A stretch of DNA of 64,000 nt from Caldilineaceae bacterium (GTDB lineage: Bacteria; Chloroflexota; Anaerolineae; Caldilineales; Caldilineaceae): NCBI GenBank assembly GCA_020846635.1, contig JADLDO010000028.1, positions 992,001 to 1,056,000 on the forward strand, read 5' to 3'. Each line of letters begins with the position of its first letter. Position 1 is the stretch's first letter. The notes beneath the pieces are model-generated. The model ran no database searches. It saw nothing but the letters and a program-made list of their open reading frames with translations, and was not told the DNA's origin. Shown piece by piece: positions 1 through 7,455 of the stretch. Position numbers and translations under genes: made by a program.

Positions 1-1
1 G

Positions 2-373
2 GATATGTATGACGCGGCCACAGTCACATTCGACAATGGTGCAATCGGCGTCGTTTCGGGCGCTGCCACCCTCCCGCCAGGCAGCGGGTTCCAGGTGGAT
101 GTGCGTATCTTTGGCAGCGAGGGCGTGCTCAACCTCGACCTGGAGCGCGCGCGGCTCGATGTCCTGCGCCACGATGGCAACCACCGGCGGATTGAGGTTG
201 CGCCCGATGCAGGCCGATATGATTGTGATGGGCCGCCCAACCGTTTTGTCGAACTGATCAAGGGCGAAGGAACCAACGACTCGCCAGGGGAAGTGGGGGC
301 GCGTTCTGTCGAACTGCTCGACGCCATGTTCCAGTCGGTCACCGAAGGCGGCAAGGCAGTGCGCGTGGGCTAG
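2..373 (+). CDS. Gfo/Idh/MocA-family oxidoreductase, C-terminal part
   Basis: The reading frame is open from the first bases of the window, so the gene starts upstream and only the last ~123 residues are present. The visible part has the C-terminal alpha/beta domain of the family: alternating strands around 'ATVTFDNGAIGVVSG' and 'DVRIFGSEGVLNLDL', then a closing helix 'GARSVELLDAMFQSV'. Family members are NAD(P)-dependent dehydrogenases acting on sugars, inositols or their derivatives in the cytoplasm. The Rossmann domain and the catalytic residues lie outside the window, so the substrate cannot be judged. A strong hairpin at 424-469 follows, between this gene and the convergent gene next door. 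Confidence 0.8.
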   Translation, partial: DMYDAATVTFDNGAIGVVSGAATLPPGSGFQVDVRIFGSEGVLNLDLERARLDVLRHDGNHRRIEVAPDAGRYDCDGPPNRFVELIKGEGTNDSPGEVGARSVELLDAMFQSVTEGGKAVRVG

Positions 374-423
374 GGGTGACTGTCACTTTCTGCGCTGATT
401 CTAGGTGGTGAATGCCGCAAAGA

Positions 424-469
424 CCCATCCCGGAAGCTGGGGAGCCCTCTGGGCCGCTTCCGGGATGGG
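424..469. terminator. Inverted repeat between convergent genes (hairpin family member)
   Basis: Fourteen-base arms at 424-437 and 456-469 are perfectly complementary (CCCATCCCGGAAGC / GCTTCCGGGATGGG). The loop carries GAGCCCTCTGGGCC. It lies between convergent stops at 373 and 482, so it probably acts as a bidirectional terminator, though no T-run follows. The arm and loop sequences recur at 13431, 13627, 17014 and 36452, so it also belongs to a dispersed repeat family. Confidence 0.65.
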
Positions 470-481
470 TGTGCTGCTACC

Positions 482-733
482 TTAGTCCTCTTCGATCTCA
501 ACGTGCTGCTTTTTGGCCGCGCGTTTGATACGTTCCTTGATGGTCTTGACCTCGCTTGCCTTGTACTTGGCAGCATTGTCCTTGTGGTTGATGTAGCTCC
601 ACGCTGCGCGCACATGCTCAGGTGTGTCAATCGGATACTTGTTGTTGGTAGGGTCGGCAAACTCGACATCCCCATATTCGCGCTCGCCTTCATCAGGGTT
701 TACATCGTCGCGTCGCTTGATATAGTTGCTCAT
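482..733 (-). CDS. Small DUF6582-like protein
   Basis: An 83-residue soluble, highly charged protein with a good Shine-Dalgarno (AAGGAG) before the ATG. It has the layout I associate with DUF6582 proteins: a start like 'NYIKRRDDVNPDEGE', then 'YGDVEFADPTNNKYPIDT', 'HVRAAWSYINHKDNAAKY' and a basic helix 'VKTIKERIKRAAKK'. These small proteins turn up in phage, plasmid and chromosomal contexts and have no established function. It stands alone here, convergent with the MocA-type gene. The family assignment is from memory of the pattern; no role is proposed. Confidence 0.7.
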   Translation of the reverse strand: MSNYIKRRDDVNPDEGEREYGDVEFADPTNNKYPIDTPEHVRAAWSYINHKDNAAKYKASEVKTIKERIKRAAKKQHVEIEED

Positions 734-834
734 GGTGTTACTCCTTGAACAGTGAACTTCTCACAGAAACCTTCATACAGTGTCGCAGCAACCCCCACAT
801 CTAAAGGGTTCACGTCGTAGCTTGCAGAAGGAGA

Positions 835-1335
835 CTAGGTTGTGTGAACTCTGTTAAGCCAACGGCGCAGGGTAGGTTCGTGTTCTTCATGAAAATGACC
901 AAAACTGACCAATCTGGCAAGCGGCAAGCCTTCCATCCACGCATACTGGTTGGCATCAAATAGTTTTGAATCAGGTAGATCCTTGATGGCTTTCTCCATG
1001 CGGTGGAACTGCTGCCGTGATTCGTCAAGCACATCGGCGAGGGAGCGATTCCGGTTCTTCTTGTAGATCCAATCGTTGGTCTTGTCGACGATCTCGTCAT
1101 CACCGTCGTCCCAACCCCCAAACCAAAATGCTGAGGGTGTTTGATCACGCGCGGCTGCTTCCAAAAGCGCCAAGCTGCGCTCATGCCAGGTCGAGAGGTG
1201 GGCAACGACATCCTTGAAACTCCAATCACCCGTAGCGCCAGGCGCTTGCATGCGTTCCTCGCCCACTTCGCCCAGGAATTGCTCCCACGCTTCCGCTTCG
1301 CGCCGGATTTTGCTGATGAGATCTTGCTTATGCAT
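835..1335 (-). CDS. ClbS/DfsB-family four-helix-bundle protein
   Basis: The start chosen is the ATG at 1335, preceded by AGGGAG; a longer frame to 1422 adds 29 residues with no ribosome site. The 166-residue product fits the ClbS/DfsB (DUF1706) group of the DinB-like fold: 'KQDLISKIRREAEAW', 'GDWSFKDVVAHLSTWHERSL', 'YAWMEGLPLARLVSFGHFH'. Family members include ClbS, which protects the colibactin producer by hydrolysing the genotoxin's cyclopropane. Most homologues are uncharacterised and no colibactin-like cluster is visible here. It may protect against an electrophile or simply be an uncharacterised DinB-like protein. Confidence 0.75.
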   Translation of the reverse strand: MHKQDLISKIRREAEAWEQFLGEVGEERMQAPGATGDWSFKDVVAHLSTWHERSLALLEAAARDQTPSAFWFGGWDDGDDEIVDKTNDWIYKKNRNRSLADVLDESRQQFHRMEKAIKDLPDSKLFDANQYAWMEGLPLARLVSFGHFHEEHEPTLRRWLNRVHTT

Positions 1336-1834
1336 GCTCCCTGCCTTATTACCTGCGCCACTCGCCCATGATCGCTGTATCTTTTGGTACCGGAAGAACG
1401 TATTAAAAAGAGCGTATTCCAAACAAATCAGTTAAAATACCGCTTTGCAGTCTACTTTCAACCATCCATTCTCTATTATGCGGCATCTCAGCAATGCTGC
1501 CAATAGTCCAGGATACAACACAAGGTACCTCTTCGGGTTACATCTAGATTCTAATCTTATCGACCGCGGCCCTGTCTCCATCTCGACAGCCTGCTTTCAC
1601 TACGTCACAAGTGAATCCCGTTCCCCAGCTTCAAAGGGCGGTTTGTAACGCTTTTTGTAGCAAATGGTTGCTGTTGCCTGCCGCCGCGAGATGTTTCAAT
1701 GGCGGGGGTGCAGGGGAGCGATGATTTGCGCGCGGAACGTTCGAGCTTTTCGGGGAGTTTAGACGGTGGCAATTTGTCTAGCCTGTTTATTTGTCCAAGA
1801 TTTCGTCACACAGTAGGAAGGTTTTTGAACGACC
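1336..1834. other. Intergenic region, about 500 bases
   Basis: This holds the divergent upstream regions of the ClbS-like gene (minus) and the phospholipase-like gene (plus). Short open frames exist on both strands but lack ribosome sites and family resemblance. I saw no tRNA, strong hairpin or convincing operator. AGGAAGG lies 13 bases before the ATG at 1835, a rather long spacing. Confidence 0.5.
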
Positions 1835-2524
1835 ATGAGACATGAGCTAATTGATACACTCACGCGGGCCTTTGCCATGCCCGCGCCCCAGCGCTCAACC
1901 TGGCGCGTCTTGGCAAGCACAGCCACGGCAGGTTTTTGGACGCTGGTTGGGCGCAGCCTGGTTGCGCCGGAGAGTGCAATCGCCTCAACCGCAGTCAGCC
2001 CCGGTTGTATGATGCTCAACCACGACGGCACCTGCCCGCCAAACACCACAAAGCGCGCACAGCCCGGTAACACGCCCACCACGAACGGCTGTGGCCCAGA
2101 GGGTGGCACCATTAAGCTGCCGCAGGGCTATGGCAAGGCTGACTACACCGGCTCGTGCAACACGCATGATGTTTGCTATGAGGAGTGTGGCACAGGGAAG
2201 GTACAATGCGACGAAGATTTTCGCGATGACATGTATGAATCTTGTGCCGCGGCCTATCCGGGGGCGCTCAACGCCCTTTTCCGTTTGGGCTGCTATGAGC
2301 GCGCCTGGGCCTATTACCAGGCTGTGTTGCAGTTTGGTGGCGACGCCTGGATCGCAGCACAATACAAAGCTTGTGAATGTTGCAACGAACCGACGCAGGT
2401 CTATTGCAACTGTAACAAGACCTGCTATGACGATGTCAATGTATGTCTTAGCGAATGTAAGACCGGTTTGGGCTGTTTTACCGGCATCTGTGGGCCTGCC
2501 ACCGAAGAACAGTGCCCCGCCTAA
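1835..2524 (+). CDS. Exported Cys-rich phospholipase A2-like protein
   Basis: A 229-residue protein with 20 cysteines. Residues 84-91 (NGCGPEGG) resemble a calcium-binding loop, and residues 108-118 (CNTHDVCYEEC) match the PLA2 active-site helix, giving a catalytic His111-Asp112 pair. CDEDF (125-129) and a further Cys follow, as in group XII-type and bacterial PLA2. A second Cys-dense segment fills residues 180-227. The N-terminus (helix 'LIDTLTRAFAMPAPQRSTWR', then a hydrophobic stretch to ~50) looks like a degenerate relative of the Tat signal on the gene at 4225, but lacks twin arginines. The predicted activity is hydrolysis of the sn-2 acyl chain of phospholipids outside the cytoplasm, as a nutrient enzyme or a toxin. 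It is followed 52 bases later by a thiol-redox gene. Confidence 0.7.
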   Translation: MRHELIDTLTRAFAMPAPQRSTWRVLASTATAGFWTLVGRSLVAPESAIASTAVSPGCMMLNHDGTCPPNTTKRAQPGNTPTTNGCGPEGGTIKLPQGYGKADYTGSCNTHDVCYEECGTGKVQCDEDFRDDMYESCAAAYPGALNALFRLGCYERAWAYYQAVLQFGGDAWIAAQYKACECCNEPTQVYCNCNKTCYDDVNVCLSECKTGLGCFTGICGPATEEQCPA

Positions 2525-2576
2525 GCATCATTAGAAACCACACCCAGAATCAACACAGATACTAAGCATAGAAACA

Positions 2577-4160
2577 ATGGACACACTCTTTTTACTCGTA
2601 CGTCTTGTTCTGGCAGGGGTCTTGGCCGTGGCGGGGATCGCCAAGCTGGCTGACCTTGCCGGCTCGCGCCAAGCCATGCGCGATTTTGGTCTACCTGCCT
2701 CGCTGGCTGCACCGTTTGGTCTGTTCTTGCCCCTTGCCGAAGTGGCGATTGCCCTGGCACTGCTGCCTGCTGTTACCGCCTGGGCGAGTGCGTTGGCCGC
2801 GCTGCTCCTCCTGCTGCTCTTCATCGGCGGCATTGCGCTCAATTTGGCACGCGGGCGCACACCCAATTGCCACTGTTTCGGCCAACTTCATTCACAGCCG
2901 ATTGGGCGCGCCACGCTGATCCGTAATGGCTTGTTGGCGCTGCTGGCGGGGCTGATCGTGGTGCAAGGGCCAAATGGCGCAGGCCCCGGTCTGATTGGCT
3001 GGCTTGAAAGCCTCTCTGCCACAGGCTATTTTGTCTTGATCGGCGGCGCGATTGTGCTGGCGTTGGTGGCGGGACAGAGTTGGGTGGTCTTGAACCTGCT
3101 GCGCCAGAATGGTCGCCTGCTGCTGCGCCTGGAAGCCATTGAAAAGCACCTGGGGCTGATTGACCCAACCTCAGAGGAGGCACAGGCCGCGGCATTGGCG
3201 GCTGCACCAAAGGGCTTGGCAGTGGGGACACCTGCACCGAGTTTCGAACTGTCCGCGCTCGATGGCACACAACAGTCGTTGGCGGCGCTGTTGGCTCCGG
3301 CGAAGCCCCTCTTGTTGATCTTCTCCAGCCCCACTTGTGGCCCCTGCGTCGATTTGATGCCGGAGGTAGCCCAGTGGCAGCGCACTCATGCGAACCAACT
3401 GACGATTGCCGTAGTCAATCGCGGCACAGCAGAGGCCGTACGCGCCAAGTCCGGCGAGATCAGCCCTGCCCATCTGCTGTTGCAGCGCGAGGGCGAAGTC
3501 GCGTCGGCCTATGCCATCAGCGGCACACCCAGCGCTGTGCTGGTAGGTACGGATGGTAATATTCGCAGCCCGCTGGCGGCAGGCCCTTCTGCCATACGCG
3601 AATTGGTGACCAATGCCACCCAGCCCCTGGGCATGTTGGCGGAACGGCTGCTGCGCCGCGCGCCCATCCATCTGGACGCTGGAGGGGGGAATGGGCAGGC
3701 TGCGCCCAACCCGCGGCCCGCACCTTCGGCCATTGGTACGCCTGCGCCCGCCTTTGAATTGCCCGATCTGGATGGGAAAATGGTGGATTTGGCACAGTTG
3801 CGCGACACACCGACGCTCTTGCTCTTCTGGAATCCCGGCTGTGGCTACTGCCGCCGCATGTTGGGCGATCTGCAAGCATGGGAAGCGCAAGCACACCCCA
3901 ATGCGCCGCGCCTGCTGCTGATCTCGACAGGCAGCGTGGAAGCCAACCGCGCCCTGGGGCTCTCTGCGCCTATCCTATTAGAGAGCGGTTTTAGTACCGG
4001 CTTTGCCTATGGCGCAAAGGGGACACCTTCGGCCCTGCTGATCGACGGAGAGGGCAAGGTGGCAAGCGAGGTGGTGGTCGGCGCATCCGCCATTATGCCC
4101 ATGCTCAACAGCGCCCCAGCAATTGCCCACCCGCTGGTGGCGCAACCGCTGGCTGCCTAG
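2577..4160 (+). CDS. MauE-type membrane domain fused to two TlpA-like thioredoxin domains
   Basis: The 527 residues form three parts. Residues 1-165 are a polytopic MauE/DoxX-like domain with the CxCFG motif (C98, C100). Residues ~215-350 are a TlpA/MauD-like thioredoxin domain with CGPC at 254-257 and a cis-Pro in GTPSA. Residues ~388-520 are a second thioredoxin domain with CGYC at 422-425 and another GTPSA. In methylamine dehydrogenase systems, separate MauE and MauD are needed to make a very disulfide-rich subunit. Here the functions are fused in one chain, with a duplicated thioredoxin domain. The neighbours on both sides encode exported proteins with 20 cysteines each, so a dedicated disulfide oxidase/isomerase is the simplest inference. 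The ATG has only a weak ribosome site, so coupling to the gene before is possible. Confidence 0.85.
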   Translation: MDTLFLLVRLVLAGVLAVAGIAKLADLAGSRQAMRDFGLPASLAAPFGLFLPLAEVAIALALLPAVTAWASALAALLLLLLFIGGIALNLARGRTPNCHCFGQLHSQPIGRATLIRNGLLALLAGLIVVQGPNGAGPGLIGWLESLSATGYFVLIGGAIVLALVAGQSWVVLNLLRQNGRLLLRLEAIEKHLGLIDPTSEEAQAAALAAAPKGLAVGTPAPSFELSALDGTQQSLAALLAPAKPLLLIFSSPTCGPCVDLMPEVAQWQRTHANQLTIAVVNRGTAEAVRAKSGEISPAHLLLQREGEVASAYAISGTPSAVLVGTDGNIRSPLAAGPSAIRELVTNATQPLGMLAERLLRRAPIHLDAGGGNGQAAPNPRPAPSAIGTPAPAFELPDLDGKMVDLAQLRDTPTLLLFWNPGCGYCRRMLGDLQAWEAQAHPNAPRLLLISTGSVEANRALGLSAPILLESGFSTGFAYGAKGTPSALLIDGEGKVASEVVVGASAIMPMLNSAPAIAHPLVAQPLAA

Positions 4161-4224
4161 ACCTATCTTTATTACATCTTACTGCTGCACATGCAGTACA
4201 CGATAGATCGGAACGAATCGAACT

Positions 4225-5076
4225 ATGTCTGTTGAACGCTTTGACCATGTGGCGCGCTTGCTTGCCCAGGGGACTTCACGCCGCCAACTTCTCAAGGGGT
4301 TTGCCGCCGGGTTGGGGGCCAGTCTCTTTTCCACCTTCGGCTTTGGCAATGTGCCGAGCTTTACCAACGTTGCCCATGCTGCCGGAGAAGGGGAGAGCTT
4401 TCTGCCCTTCATTATCACCAACACGCCCAAAGGCCCCAGCATCTGCGCCGTTGCCTCAGATTGTGGACACAAAGTCAACTGCTCCTCCACGCGAGAAGAT
4501 TGCCGTTGTATTGAAAGCGCCGAGGGCGACATCCGTTGTGGCTCTGTGCCAAGTTGCAGCGCGCAACGCTGTACCACTAGCGCTGATTGCGCCGATCTGG
4601 GCGAAGGCTACTTCTGTGATTCGGTTGGCAGCGGCTGTTGTGGCGACGACGAGCAGCGCTGTATTCCACCTTGCAAAACCGAGGCCCCTTGTCCCGCAGA
4701 ACTGCTCTGTGGAGCAACCTGCTGCCCGCCAAACAACACCTGTCAAAATGGCGTATGTGTTGACCCAGTTGAGGGCACGTGGACAGGCACGCTCACCTAT
4801 GAGCAGCAGAGCATCGGTATCCGCTTTATTCTTTCCCAAAAGATCGGCGCGCTTGAGGGGCGAATGTTGATGCTAGACCCGGTGAGCCAGGAGTATAAGG
4901 AAACCGGCCTGCTGGTGGATAGCCGCTATAACGAAGGCTTCTCGACCTTCTACTTGGAATCCGGCTCCTATGCATTTGGGGATTTCACGGGGGACAGCTA
5001 CGAAGGGGAGTTTACCTTTGCATCGTTCAACGGGGAAGAGCCGCTGACCGCCACCCTCACCCTGCAACGAGGCTAA
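4225..5076 (+). CDS. Tat-exported Cys-rich protein of unknown function
   Basis: A 283-residue protein. A helix like 'ERFDHVARLLAQGTSRR' leads into a twin-arginine signal (SRRQLLKG, residues 18-25) and a hydrophobic core, with likely cleavage after ~52 (AHA). Next is 'FLPFIITNTP', a motif echoed in other exported proteins of this window. Residues ~70-180 contain 20 cysteines in CC and CxxxxC patterns, reminiscent of small disulfide-knot domains such as the Dickkopf type. Residues ~180-283 have no cysteine and look all-beta ('GTWTGTLTYEQQSIG'). Tat export normally carries folded proteins, so disulfides could form before or after export. It is third in a same-strand row with the PLA2-like gene and the MauE-thioredoxin fusion. 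Function unknown. Confidence 0.75.
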   Translation: MSVERFDHVARLLAQGTSRRQLLKGFAAGLGASLFSTFGFGNVPSFTNVAHAAGEGESFLPFIITNTPKGPSICAVASDCGHKVNCSSTREDCRCIESAEGDIRCGSVPSCSAQRCTTSADCADLGEGYFCDSVGSGCCGDDEQRCIPPCKTEAPCPAELLCGATCCPPNNTCQNGVCVDPVEGTWTGTLTYEQQSIGIRFILSQKIGALEGRMLMLDPVSQEYKETGLLVDSRYNEGFSTFYLESGSYAFGDFTGDSYEGEFTFASFNGEEPLTATLTLQRG

Positions 5077-5393
5077 TTCGACGCGCTGTAGTTACCCCTC
5101 TTCCGTTTACAACTCCATTTATGAAGTTCTACCTTCCTGGGAGTTCCAATATTCCCAGGAAGGCCTAAATCCCTGGTGGTCTTTTCTTGCCGATAATAAA
5201 TCTGGGATATTAACCCCATCGTGACCTGTATAGACGTGGGCGACCAACTGGCACATTTGCTATTGCCCTGTCAATACCACTAAGAATAACATCGTTTTGC
5301 ATGTAATTATGCATAAATAAATGGCGTTAGCAACACAATTGTACATATGGTAGAATGGAGAAGAAGACAGACTAAATCAGAAAGGCGCTAGAG
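5077..5393. other. AT-rich intergenic region before the tandem RHH gene
   Basis: Apart from the hairpin at 5132-5163, this stretch is visibly AT-richer than its surroundings, as is the gene that follows. A short inverted repeat (TGCAT-6-ATGCA) near 5298-5313 lies about 80 bases before the GTG start and could be an operator for the ribbon-helix-helix-like protein. That is a guess. Confidence 0.35.
5132..5163 (+). terminator. Hairpin after the Cys-rich cassette
   Basis: Perfect 11-base arms at 5132-5142 and 5153-5163 (CCTTCCTGGGA / TCCCAGGAAGG) lie 56 bases after the stop at 5076. There is no T-run, but the position fits the end of the three-gene transcript. Confidence 0.6.
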
Positions 5394-5795
5394 GTGGCAG
5401 TCGAAAAAAATAGATGGTTACAGGTTAGAATGGAAGGACATGAGCGAGATGTGATTGATGAATTGGCAAAAGAATACCATGTCAATACATCAGCGTTTGT
5501 ACGGATGGCAATAGACCACATTAAGCGAGCACGTCCAACTTTGTCCATCTATCCACTTACAACAGAGGAAGATGAGGAACGTTTCGCAGAGCTACCCATT
5601 CGGGCATGGTTACAAATGCGAATGTCAAGCCAGGAACGAGAATCGCTAGAGTCGGTGGCGGCTGATTACGGCCTAGATTCCAGCAAGTTTGTACGGGTCA
5701 TATTAGGGTACTTTCGCGAGACAAGGCCCAAACTAGCGCTAGTTCCTAAAGGAAATAGATTGGTTCCTGGTAATAGCAGCGGCATAGTATCATAG
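5394..5795 (+). CDS. Tandem ribbon-helix-helix-like protein (two fused copies)
   Basis: A GTG start with AAAGG upstream gives 133 residues made of two copies of one ~50-residue unit. Unit 1 (~8-55) has 'RWLQVRMEGHERDVIDELA' and 'SAFVRMAI'. Unit 2 (~70-117) has 'AWLQMRMSSQERESLESVA' and 'SKFVRVIL'. Shared positions are W-LQ-RM, ER, A, Y, S-FVR-I and RP-L. A beta strand followed by two helices is the plan of ribbon-helix-helix DNA-binding proteins, which normally dimerise; a covalent tandem would make a single-chain dimer. Codon use is more AT-rich than in the neighbours, suggesting acquisition. No toxin or relaxase gene is adjacent. Role inferred: transcriptional regulator, possibly of itself. 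Confidence 0.6.
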   Translation: MAVEKNRWLQVRMEGHERDVIDELAKEYHVNTSAFVRMAIDHIKRARPTLSIYPLTTEEDEERFAELPIRAWLQMRMSSQERESLESVAADYGLDSSKFVRVILGYFRETRPKLALVPKGNRLVPGNSSGIVS

Positions 5796-5832
5796 GACTG
5801 CTGTAGAGTATTAGGCTCCAACAATATATTTT

Positions 5833-5872
5833 AGTAGAGGATTAGCAACAGTCATTGCGCTAATCCTCTACT
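5833..5872. terminator. Bidirectional terminator hairpin
   Basis: Arms at 5833-5846 and 5859-5872 (AGTAGAGGATTAGC / GCTAATCCTCTACT) are perfect, with a 12-base loop. TTTT follows on the plus strand and an A-rich run precedes it. It sits between the convergent stops at 5795 and 5912. Confidence 0.8.
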
Positions 5873-5911
5873 ATGTTTTACGCTATGGAATTTCAAGCCC
5901 TGGGCGGCCTC

Positions 5912-6373
5912 TCACATGACCAACTGCTGTAATTCCTCGGTCATCTGCTCAACAAGCTCTGGTCTGCCGTGGAATTGTGCCGGGGTGTTTTGAAAGAGAG
6001 CAATACGCCAGGTACCATCCTGTTTCGTTACAACAAGCGTTTGCACCGAATTGGCGGCAGGATTAATCTCGGATTTGCCGGGCGGTACTAAGCCCGCCAC
6101 CGCGCGCAGCAGCACAACATCCGGCGCGATCAAGCGCACCTCCCTGACTTTGCCCACGTAGGCAGCAGTCTCATGGTCGGCGAAAATCCGGCTCAACTCG
6201 GCTTCAATGGCTGTCCGCCCATCCATTTGGCTGCCATCAAAACCGACAACGTTCCCCCCCTCTGCGAAGAGTGCCGCCATACCTGCGCCGCTGCGCTTGT
6301 TCCAGCTTTCCAACAATTGCCGGTAGATCGCCTCGACCTCACGTGGGTAGGCGTTTCCCTCTGTTGCGTTCAT
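5912..6373 (-). CDS. SgcJ/EcaC-type NTF2-fold protein
   Basis: The ATG at 6373 with GGAGGGG in front is preferred over the overlapping GTG at 6376. The 153-residue product has the DUF4440/SnoaL cone fold: helix 'EVEAIYRQLLESWNKRSG', 'AALFAEGGNVVGFDGSQMDG', then strands 'VVLLRAVAGLVPPG' and 'WRIALFQNTPAQFHG'. Family members bind small hydrophobic ligands; a few are enzymes in antibiotic biosynthesis, but most are uncharacterised. It begins 20 bases after the dioxygenase gene and is probably co-transcribed with it, so the two may act on the same small molecule. Confidence 0.8.
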   Translation of the reverse strand: MNATEGNAYPREVEAIYRQLLESWNKRSGAGMAALFAEGGNVVGFDGSQMDGRTAIEAELSRIFADHETAAYVGKVREVRLIAPDVVLLRAVAGLVPPGKSEINPAANSVQTLVVTKQDGTWRIALFQNTPAQFHGRPELVEQMTEELQQLVM

Positions 6374-6393
6374 CACCCCTCCTCTGCTACGGA

Positions 6394-7188
6394 CTACTCC
6401 TCGGCTGAAGGGTAAATGCGGGGAAATGCCTTGCCGCGCATCACTTCGCCATCAGCGACTTCGACAAAGGGTTTCATGACGTGGTTGCCGCTGGCGACGT
6501 AGCGAGTTTCCTCCGTCATGCAATGCAGCGCGATGGCGCGGCGCGGGCGACCGCTGGTGTTGGCGTGCGAGCCATGCCAGGTGAGGGCATGGTGGAAGTG
6601 AACCTCGCCTTTCTTCACAGGGCAAACGACCACCTCAATGTTGTGTCCCTCAAATTGCGCGGGCATATCGTCGAAACTCTTGAGTGTGTTGACAAAATCG
6701 ATGTTGTTGCCCCAAAGATGCGAGCCGGGAACCATGCTCATACAGCCATTGTCCACATCGGCGTCGTCCAGCGCTACCCAGGCGCTCACTTCGGTCATGG
6801 GCGCGAGAATCGGCCACAAGGGCGCGTCCTGGTGCCACATATTGACACCACCGATGGCCGCGGGCTTATATTGAATCTGGTCATGCCACATGCGTAGCTC
6901 TTTGGCTCCGGTCAACTGTGCCAGCCCTTTGGTGATCTGGGGGTGATGGATTAGCCGCTCAAAAGGCTCGCTGGCCTGCCAGATGTTGACGATCTGCCAG
7001 ACCGGCGTATTCTCGTCACGGGAAAGGTTGCGCACAAGCACCGGCTGAGTAATATCGCTGCGATCTCGTTCTTCAATAACGCGCATCACTTCGCCGCGCA
7101 GTGCCTCGACTTCCTCATCGGTCAGCACTCTGCCGCCATTGACAAAGCCCCTCGCGTGAAAATCTGTGATCTGTCGTTCGCTCAACAT
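6394..7188 (-). CDS. Phytanoyl-CoA dioxygenase-family protein
   Basis: The start at 7188 has AGGAG eight bases before the ATG; the upstream extension to 7248 has no such site. The 264-residue protein belongs to the PhyH group of Fe(II)/2-oxoglutarate-dependent oxygenases. The iron-binding HxD is His119-Gln-Asp121 in 'NMWHQDAPLWP'. The distal His is in 'HHALTWHGSHANTSGRPR', where the Arg would hold 2-oxoglutarate. Such enzymes hydroxylate many small molecules, and bacterial substrates cannot be read from sequence. It heads a two-gene unit with the NTF2-fold gene. A second PhyH-type gene lies at 41219. Confidence 0.87.
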   Translation of the reverse strand: MLSERQITDFHARGFVNGGRVLTDEEVEALRGEVMRVIEERDRSDITQPVLVRNLSRDENTPVWQIVNIWQASEPFERLIHHPQITKGLAQLTGAKELRMWHDQIQYKPAAIGGVNMWHQDAPLWPILAPMTEVSAWVALDDADVDNGCMSMVPGSHLWGNNIDFVNTLKSFDDMPAQFEGHNIEVVVCPVKKGEVHFHHALTWHGSHANTSGRPRRAIALHCMTEETRYVASGNHVMKPFVEVADGEVMRGKAFPRIYPSAEE

Positions 7189-7455
7189 CCTACTTCTCCT
7201 TTGGTGACCCAATAAGCATGGATTGTGTTTGAAGCCATTGTCGATCAAGTTGTCCCACCTGGCAAACGATCCTCGATATCAACCACCTCATCCAACAGAT
7301 CAACCCCCTGCTATGCCTTTAGATGATTTTGCCTGCCCCGCTGAAAGTCTATTCTCTGCTCAAGCGCAGCGGACAAGCAACAAAGCTCCGTGAACGATGA
7401 AAGTGTATTCGCAATTCGGCAATTTCAAATCAAGCGGAAAGGCTATGGGGGCGCA

